This document shows, in pieces, positions 6,400-10,611 of a DNA stretch of 10,611 nucleotides. The translations under genes and the position numbers were made by a program. The notes under the pieces were generated by a model. The model made no database searches. It was not told where the DNA came from and saw nothing but the letters and a program-made list of their open reading frames with translations. Positions within the stretch are counted from its first letter, which is position 1, and every line of letters begins with the position of its first letter. This DNA is from SAR324 cluster bacterium (lineage in GTDB: Bacteria > SAR324 > NAC60-12): assembly GCA_022448705.1 (NCBI GenBank), contig JAKUUF010000045.1:1-10611 (forward strand). Reading direction: 5' to 3'.

Positions 6400-6914
6400 G
6401 CATTTGCCATGGCGAGTTTTGTCAGTTTCTTTTTCACCATTTTTTGCTTCAGTACAGGCAAGTGATCAATAAATAAAATACCGTTTAAATGATCGATTTC
6501 ATGCTGAAGACAAATTGACATCATTTCTTCAGCTTCCATTTGATGGATATTCCCCTTAACATCCTGGTATTCAACCGAAATTTTTTCAGCACGCTCAACA
6601 TCACCCCTGAAATCAATCACGCTGAGACAGCCTTCTTCAGAGACAGTCGACCCGTATTTCTTTAATATTTTTGGATTAACAAAGATATGTGGTTCCCTGA
6701 GGCTAATGTCTTCCTCTCCACTTTTTAAATCGATCACTATTATTTGTTTGAGGATGCCTGCCTGGATCGCTGCAAGCCCGATTCCGCTGGACACGTACAT
6801 TGTTTCCAGCATGGATTGCGCGGTATTATCAAGGCTTTGATCAAAGTCTGTCACCGGTAAAGCTTTTTTCCTCAATACCGGGTCAGGGAAAGTATGAATA
6901 TTAAGCAGTGCCAT
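6396..6914 (-). CDS. def: Peptide deformylase
   Basis: This is a standard-length (172-residue) deformylase that removes the formyl group from the N-terminal Met of nascent proteins. All three family motifs are intact: GIGLAAIQ (44-51), EEGCLSV with metal ligand C96, and QHEIDH with metal ligands H138 and H142 and catalytic E139. The start is ATG 6914 (MALLNIHTFPDPVLRKKA), matching the usual beginning of the family. The frame is open to TTG codons at 6950 and 6944, but those would add residues that the family lacks. AAAGGA abuts the ATG, which is closer than usual for a ribosome binding site. The gene heads the minus-strand cluster def-DUF192-lpxC(-nusB), with a 4-base overlap into DUF192. The basic C-terminus (KQKMVKKKLTKL) fits ribosome association. 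Confidence 0.96.
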   Translation of the reverse strand: MALLNIHTFPDPVLRKKALPVTDFDQSLDNTAQSMLETMYVSSGIGLAAIQAGILKQIIVIDLKSGEEDISLREPHIFVNPKILKKYGSTVSEEGCLSVIDFRGDVERAEKISVEYQDVKGNIHQMEAEEMMSICLQHEIDHLNGILFIDHLPVLKQKMVKKKLTKLAMANA

Positions 6915-6972
6915 TCCTTTATTTGAACTGTAAACCTTAGTCAAATACAAATTTTCATTTTATTAGGATTTG

Positions 6973-7001
6973 ATTCTAACCAAAGTGCAATGTAAACACA
7001 A
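6973..7001 (-). promoter_or_regulatory. Candidate promoter for the def cluster
   Basis: On the minus strand, TTGTGT (6996-7001) and TAGAAT (6973-6978, five of six matches to the -10 consensus) are separated by exactly 17 bases. They lie about 60 bases upstream of the def ATG. The -35 matches at only three positions. No competing promoter is better in this divergent region. Confidence 0.4.
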
Positions 7002-7017
7002 ACTAACAAGAATATAA

Positions 7018-7043
7018 TTAACAAAGCGCTTGCTTTGTGTTAA
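7018..7043. promoter_or_regulatory. Perfect inverted repeat between divergent def and deacetylase genes
   Basis: ACAAAGC (7021-7027) and GCTTTGT (7032-7038) are perfect inverted arms around GCTT. Outer TTAA boxes (7018-7021 and 7040-7043) extend the dyad when a two-base bulge is allowed. The left-of-centre AAGCGCTT is itself an 8-base palindrome, a form seen in some LacI-family operators. It sits between two divergent start codons, where a terminator is not expected, so an operator is the simpler reading. No regulator gene for it is recognisable here. Confidence 0.4.
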
Positions 7044-7117
7044 ACAGTACTGTCAGACTTAGCATACTTTTTGACTGAATCACTGCTAAAATTCTATCGC
7101 TGAAAAATTAGAGCACA

Positions 7118-8065
7118 ATGAATACAGGATTTTATACTAATCCCATCTTCCTGGAGCACGATACAGGTTCTCATCCGGAAAACGCCAATCGACTGCGGGC
7201 CATAACAGACAGGCTTGAATCTGAGGGGATGCTGGAGAAACTCAAGCTGCAGTCCGGACGTCCTGCAACCATTCAGGAATTGAAAATGGTGCATTCAGAA
7301 AAACTGATTTCCGACGTTGAAGCGGCATCCGAAAGTGGTGCCAGAAATCTGCATACGCCGGATTGCGTTATTTCTCCACAAACTTATAATGCCGCACTGC
7401 ATGCAGTGGGATCTGTGATTGAGGGAGCAGTTGAGGTGGCGGAAAGACGATTTGACAACGCCTTCTGCGCAGTGCGCCCGCCGGGACATCATGCGGAAAA
7501 TGATTATGCAATGGGATTTTGTTTTTTTAACAACATTGCCCTTGCCGCTGAATTTTTATGCTCAGAGATGGGTTTCAAGCGTGTACTGATTTTTGATTTT
7601 GATGTGCATCATGGTAACGGTACTCAGCATCTTTTTGAGGAGCGCGATGAGGTGTATTTCGTAAGCATGCACCAAGACCCTCGTACCTGTTATCCCGGAA
7701 CAGGTTATGCAGATGAAAGGGGAAAAGGCGCAGGTGCCGGATATACTCTGAATGTTCCTGTTATGGCCGGAACGGGAGACGAAGAATATTTGCAGATTTT
7801 TTATGATCAAGTACAGCCGAAGATGGAAGAATACAAACCGGACTTTATTTTAGTTTCTGCCGGATTTGACGCGCACAGGGACGATCCTCTTGCCTCACTT
7901 AACCTCACAGAACATGCATACATGGTATTGACTAGTGAACTCAAAAAATTGGCTGAGAAGTTTGCGGAAGGCAGAATCATAAGCATGCTTGAAGGAGGTT
8001 ATGATTTAAATGCGCTTTCATCCAGTGTCCGGGAACATTTGAATATTTTACAGTCAGAGGATTAA
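7118..8065 (+). CDS. Histone-deacetylase-superfamily (class II-like) zinc amidohydrolase
   Basis: The 315-residue arginase/deacetylase-fold enzyme has a complete active site. VRPPGHHAE carries the catalytic pair H124-H125, DFDVHHGNGTQ provides zinc ligands D162 and H164, and SAGFDAHRDDPLAS provides zinc ligand D251. LEGGYD contains the transition-state Tyr295. An early HPENANRL (19-26) and MGFCFFNNIALAA are also typical. The pattern (RPPGHHA, PLA after DAHRDD) is that of class II HDAC-like bacterial deacetylases and acetylpolyamine amidohydrolases rather than AcuC. It hydrolyses N-acetyl groups from an amine or lysine; the physiological substrate is unknown. ATG 7118 precedes a conserved start and has only a weak AGAG upstream. 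The gene stands alone, divergent from def and convergent with the flippase-like gene. A link to the SSAT-like acetyltransferase at 3431 is conceivable but not shown. Confidence 0.92.
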   Translation: MNTGFYTNPIFLEHDTGSHPENANRLRAITDRLESEGMLEKLKLQSGRPATIQELKMVHSEKLISDVEAASESGARNLHTPDCVISPQTYNAALHAVGSVIEGAVEVAERRFDNAFCAVRPPGHHAENDYAMGFCFFNNIALAAEFLCSEMGFKRVLIFDFDVHHGNGTQHLFEERDEVYFVSMHQDPRTCYPGTGYADERGKGAGAGYTLNVPVMAGTGDEEYLQIFYDQVQPKMEEYKPDFILVSAGFDAHRDDPLASLNLTEHAYMVLTSELKKLAEKFAEGRIISMLEGGYDLNALSSSVREHLNILQSED

Positions 8066-8088
8066 CAATTCCGGAACTGTTTTTATTT
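8064..8088 (+). terminator. Possible intrinsic terminator after the deacetylase gene
   Basis: AACAATT and AACTGTT flank CCGG, giving a 7-pair stem with one A-C mismatch, overlapping the stop codon. TTTATTT follows directly. The stem is short and A/T-rich, so it may be weak. As DNA it is an 18-base near-perfect palindrome. It is well placed between convergent genes. Confidence 0.35.
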
Positions 8089-8162
8089 CAGCATTTGCAT
8101 TAAGGATTCAGCCCCTATTCTCAAGTGGTATTTCCCGAAATTTATTGCCGGGCGATTGTTTC

Positions 8163-9149
8163 TCAAAGCATATCCTCCGGGTTCTCCGGAATTTTATATT
8201 CACTGCTGTAAAGGAAATAGGGGATTCCTCCCAACAGAAAAACTCCAAGCTGGACTATGATGAAGAGGTTGAAAATATCTGCTCCTCCGGAAAGTCCGGC
8301 AAGCTGATACAGGGACTCGAAGGCTACATGTCCGATTCCAATCCCGCCGGGAGCGATTGGTATTGCCACAGTGATTAAACCAATAGGCATCAGGAAAAAC
8401 TGAGTTGCCAGGTTCATTTCTTTAACACCAATCAAATGTGCCACCTGGAAGAAAATCAGGGCGATCAAGCTGTGTATGCCTATGGCAAGCACCAAAGTCA
8501 GCAGCAGGGTTTTTTTCTGATGCTGAAATCTTTTGAATGCAGAATAAACTTTGATAGTGAGTTTGCTGGCAGGTAGTCTATTAAAAAGACGAATAAATGG
8601 GTCATGACCTTCTTTGAAGGGAAACATCGCAATAAAATAAAACAACACTGTTAACAAAAACAGCGCAGCTATCATCCATGCCAGAGAATGCATGTTTTCC
8701 TGAGATAAAATCAGTTCAAGGTTAAAAACAAGTGCCAGGAATGCCATCACTATTAAACCGAACAAACCTACAAATCGGTCAATCAATAGCGTCATCAGCG
8801 CACGTGTTCGCCCTTCTTCCTGCTGTGCCTTGATAACATAATATCCCTTGACCACATCACCGGTAATTGCCCCAGGAAGAGTTGTGTTGAAGAAATTGCC
8901 GATCCATGTCAGCAAAAAAGTTTGTTTCGGTTCAACAGGCAATCCAATTGCCCGCAACAAAAGCCACCAGCGGAATGTGGCCAACGGGACCACGATTAAA
9001 ACAAGCACTGCAACCATCAATGCCAGTATTTCCGGTGCATCTCGAAAGAGCAGCAACTTTTCAAAATTCAATCTTCCGCTGCGCACCAGATAGATCAAAA
9101 TGGAGAGTACGATCACCAGTTTTAGCAGCGTAAAAATTATTTTCTTCAT
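8163..9149 (-). CDS. Flippase-like integral membrane protein (LPG synthase TM / UPF0104, YbhN-like)
   Basis: This 328-residue protein has about eight hydrophobic segments. Family hallmarks are FRWWLLLRAIGL (59-70), WIGNFFNTTLPGAITGDVVKG (82-102), LLIDRFVGLFGLI (121-133) and PIAPGGIGIGHVAFESLY (264-281). These mark the membrane domain related to MprF/AglD and YbhN, annotated as flippase-like. Members are thought to handle lipid-linked substrates, and none can be assigned here. ATG 9149 is chosen because it forms a 4-base ATGA overlap with the stop of the upstream gene and gives a normal N-terminus (MKKIIFTLLK). The open frame extends to a GTG at 9257, but that would overlap the upstream gene by 112 bases. 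The overlap implies coupled translation with the prepilin-peptidase-like gene. Confidence 0.88.
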   Translation of the reverse strand: MKKIIFTLLKLVIVLSILIYLVRSGRLNFEKLLLFRDAPEILALMVAVLVLIVVPLATFRWWLLLRAIGLPVEPKQTFLLTWIGNFFNTTLPGAITGDVVKGYYVIKAQQEEGRTRALMTLLIDRFVGLFGLIVMAFLALVFNLELILSQENMHSLAWMIAALFLLTVLFYFIAMFPFKEGHDPFIRLFNRLPASKLTIKVYSAFKRFQHQKKTLLLTLVLAIGIHSLIALIFFQVAHLIGVKEMNLATQFFLMPIGLITVAIPIAPGGIGIGHVAFESLYQLAGLSGGADIFNLFIIVQLGVFLLGGIPYFLYSSEYKIPENPEDML

Positions 9150-9673
9150 TTTCTGATAAAAAAATACACCATGAAATTCACTGCCATCAATACCCCACCG
9201 GCATAATAAAGTTTGATCCTCACTTGTTGATGTGACCGGCAGTATGCCAAAATCCACAAAAATGAAAAGTTAATGCCTGCAAATAAGGACCAAATCCAGT
9301 TTTGAAATAACCAGCCAAAGATTCCATACCACAAGCCATGCACGGTTTCAGTCCAGAACAATCTTGGACCTAAAGCTGCTTTGCATGTTCTACAATGTCC
9401 TTTGATCAAAATGTATGACAGCAGGGGAACATTCTCAAACCATCGAAGCTGGTGCCCGCAGTAAAAACAAAAAGATCGTGTTGGTTTGATTAATGTCAGT
9501 GTACGGTCCTGTACGTGATTTTTCAGTAGAGGAGATAATTCGGAAGATTTCAGCAAGCGTGATCGCATTTCTTTATCAGCAAACTGTAGAGGCAGTCGAT
9601 CAATGCATACATTTACAAAACTTCCTGTAATCAGGCCAATTAAAATCCAAATGCATGCTTCAAAATACGGCAC
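9146..9673 (-). CDS. Truncated prepilin-peptidase homologue: DiS_P_DiS/methyltransferase part only, protease aspartates absent
   Basis: The 175-residue protein begins with a membrane segment and the family signature GLITGSFVNVCIDRLP (13-28). A cytoplasmic domain follows with two Cys pairs, C69-x2-C72 and C94-x2-C97, around HQLRWFENVPLLSYILIKGHC, the PF06750-type (DiS_P_DiS) zinc domain of type IV prepilin peptidase/N-methyltransferase. The next helices are present to about residue 171, but the protein then stops. Full-length enzymes are typically around 250-290 residues. Where the first catalytic aspartate and IPD/IPN motif are expected, it reads CRSHQQVRIKL. There is no aspartate after residue 56, so neither protease aspartate exists. 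It is probably not a peptidase; a methyltransferase, partner or repurposed role is possible. GTG 9673 is supported by GGAG five bases upstream. Its stop overlaps the flippase-like start by four bases. Confidence 0.8.
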   Translation of the reverse strand: MPYFEACIWILIGLITGSFVNVCIDRLPLQFADKEMRSRLLKSSELSPLLKNHVQDRTLTLIKPTRSFCFYCGHQLRWFENVPLLSYILIKGHCRTCKAALGPRLFWTETVHGLWYGIFGWLFQNWIWSLFAGINFSFLWILAYCRSHQQVRIKLYYAGGVLMAVNFMVYFFIRK

Positions 9674-9890
9674 AAAATCTCCGGATCAGACTTAATATGT
9701 TGAACTTGTTTTTACACCAAAATTGCTGGTACAACCTCAAGCAACTGGCGAAATTGGGAATCCCCTTTTTTAGAGGATCCTGTAAATTTATAAGTTATTA
9801 CTGAACCGACCGCAGGAGGATTTCGCCTCATCTCATAATTGAATCCTGTGGAGATGCGAAATTCTTTTACTTTTTTGAATATCTTTTAAG
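9674..9890. other. 217-base intergenic spacer with hairpins, no gene seen
   Basis: This spacer lies between the ParA stop and the prepilin-peptidase-like start, both on the minus strand. I see no plausible coding frame, tRNA or parS site. It contains the long hairpin described separately, and a GGAATCC (9758-9764) with GGATCC (9775-9780) partial dyad around a T run. A promoter for the downstream pair must lie here or further up, but no convincing -35/-10 pair stood out. Confidence 0.4.
9814..9868. repeat. Long imperfect inverted repeat (hairpin) downstream of the ParA-family gene
   Basis: ATTTCGC (9820-9826) pairs with GCGAAAT (9856-9862) and ATCTC (9830-9834) pairs with GAGAT (9851-9855), with a CTC bulge and a 16-base loop. 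Outward pairing continues with G-U pairs to 9814/9868. On the plus strand it is followed by a T-rich stretch (ACTTTTTTG), like a terminator, but no plus-strand gene ends here. On the minus strand it follows the ParA stop without a T tract. An RNA 3' structure or a protein-binding dyad is possible. Confidence 0.4.
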
Positions 9891-10611
9891 TTATTGACTT
9901 GCTTCCTCAGACTTGGGTAAAAGGAAACGGTCCAGTAATTCGTTAGCAAGTCTAATGTAGCCCGTTGCACCTTCTGAATTTAGATGGCGCTGTATCACGT
10001 CTATCCCCATGGAGCTTGCTTCAAGGATATAGGGGCAATTGGGAATAATTGTTTCAAAAACGGAGTCTCCAAGTGTCTGGTATATTTGTCTGCATACCTG
10101 CTGATGAGACAGAATTTCATCGTCATACATTGTAAGCAGTATTCCTGCAAGGCGCAGGCCGGGTTCGATGTTCTTCTGCAGTTCCTTAAATGCCTGTAAA
10201 AAACGTTTGAGAGATTTTATTGCAAGCGCTTCGCATTCCAGCGGGACAATTATCAGGTCTGCTGCGAGCATTGCGTTGATGCTTATTGGGCTTGTAGATG
10301 CAGGAGCATCAATGATTATAAACTCATAATCACTGGAGGCATTCTGTTCCAGCCATTGTGAAATATGATAGTAATCAGCAGCAATTTTGTTGACTGTCTG
10401 TTCTGCAAGAAGATCCTGTATGTTTGAAAGCAGCAGGTCAAGATTCTGATGTTTACCGTTTTGAACAATTTCCTGCAGAGAAATTCCGGGAGTTAGAAAA
10501 ACTTCACACACTCCAACACCATCTTTTTTATCAATCCCCAGGGAGTGATGAACTGAACCTTGAGGGTCAAGGTCTACTAATAATGTTTTATAACCTCCAA
10601 GAGCGAAGGCA
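9891..10611 (-). CDS. ParA/Soj-family partition ATPase, N-terminus beyond the window edge
   Basis: About 239 residues are visible, and the frame stays open to the window edge. The missing start should hold the deviant Walker A lysine motif. The first visible residues read AFALGGYKTLLVDLDPQGSV, the Walker A'-type D-x-D-P-Q-G-S block of ParA. Next come SLGID, GVGVCEVFL, the Walker B-like EFIIIDAPAS (PPS in most ParAs, here PAS), INAMLAADLIIVPLECEALAIKSL, and a C-terminal ETIIPNCPYILEASSMGIDVI. ParA ATPases position DNA or large cargo by cycling on the nucleoid. Whether this is the chromosomal Soj or another cargo system cannot be said, because the neighbouring parB and replication genes are not in view. 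An internal GTG at 10511 could be mistaken for the start, but the upstream 33 codons are clearly ParA. Confidence 0.9.
   Translation of the reverse strand, partial: AFALGGYKTLLVDLDPQGSVHHSLGIDKKDGVGVCEVFLTPGISLQEIVQNGKHQNLDLLLSNIQDLLAEQTVNKIAADYYHISQWLEQNASSDYEFIIIDAPASTSPISINAMLAADLIIVPLECEALAIKSLKRFLQAFKELQKNIEPGLRLAGILLTMYDDEILSHQQVCRQIYQTLGDSVFETIIPNCPYILEASSMGIDVIQRHLNSEGATGYIRLANELLDRFLLPKSEEASQ

Noticed and set aside
6915..6950. N-terminal extension of peptide deformylase from TTG 6950
   Set aside because: The family begins at the MALLNIHTFPDP segment (ATG 6914); the extra 12 codons have no match and the start codon is weak.
7071..7099. TTGACT as a -35 for the deacetylase gene
   Set aside because: At 16-18 bases downstream only CTATCG/TATCGC is found, too poor a -10 to support a promoter call.
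9150..9257. N-terminal extension of the flippase-like protein from GTG 9257
   Set aside because: It would overlap the upstream gene by 112 bases; ATG 9149 with the ATGA overlap is a normal coupled start.

Overview
The window reads as ordinary, gene-dense chromosome of a Gram-negative bacterium. It carries an LpxC (lipid A synthesis), a zinc-domain prepilin-peptidase relative, NusB, peptide deformylase and the end of a cobalamin pathway. The moderate-to-low G+C, weak Shine-Dalgarno sites and the flavour of the proteins suggest a free-living (possibly marine) delta-proteobacterial or SAR324-like lineage. That placement is inference; no rRNA or tRNA gene is present to anchor it. No mobile element, CRISPR array or integration site was seen.

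Layout. Positions 1-853 (+) hold the C-terminal end of cobyric acid synthase (cobQ), broken by an in-frame TAA, followed 27 bases later by the corrinoid adenosyltransferase gene (cobO type). Positions 973-2199 (+) encode an MFS transporter. Tail to tail with it is a CsoR-type copper-sensor repressor (2203-2472, -), whose promoter carries a recognisable CsoR-like operator. Divergent from csoR is a two-gene unit (+): a family 2 glycosyltransferase and a GNAT acetyltransferase resembling spermidine/spermine acetyltransferase.

Positions 4003-6914 (-) form a housekeeping cluster, transcribed in the order def, an exported DUF192 protein, lpxC, nusB. The lpxC gene is the highlight: a complete response-regulator receiver domain is fused in frame to the N-terminus of a complete LpxC deacetylase. 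This would place the committed step of lipid A synthesis under possible phosphorelay control.

Divergent from def is a class II histone-deacetylase-like amidohydrolase (7118-8065, +). It converges on a minus-strand pair with a 4-base stop/start overlap: a short prepilin-peptidase homologue that keeps the zinc/methyltransferase half but lacks the protease aspartates, and a flippase-like membrane protein. The window ends in a ParA-family ATPase (9891 to the edge, -), separated from the pair by a 217-base spacer with a long imperfect hairpin.

Main points to follow up are the receiver-LpxC fusion, the truncated prepilin peptidase coupled to a flippase-like gene, the orphan CsoR with its operator facing a glycosyltransferase, and the nonsense codon in cobQ.
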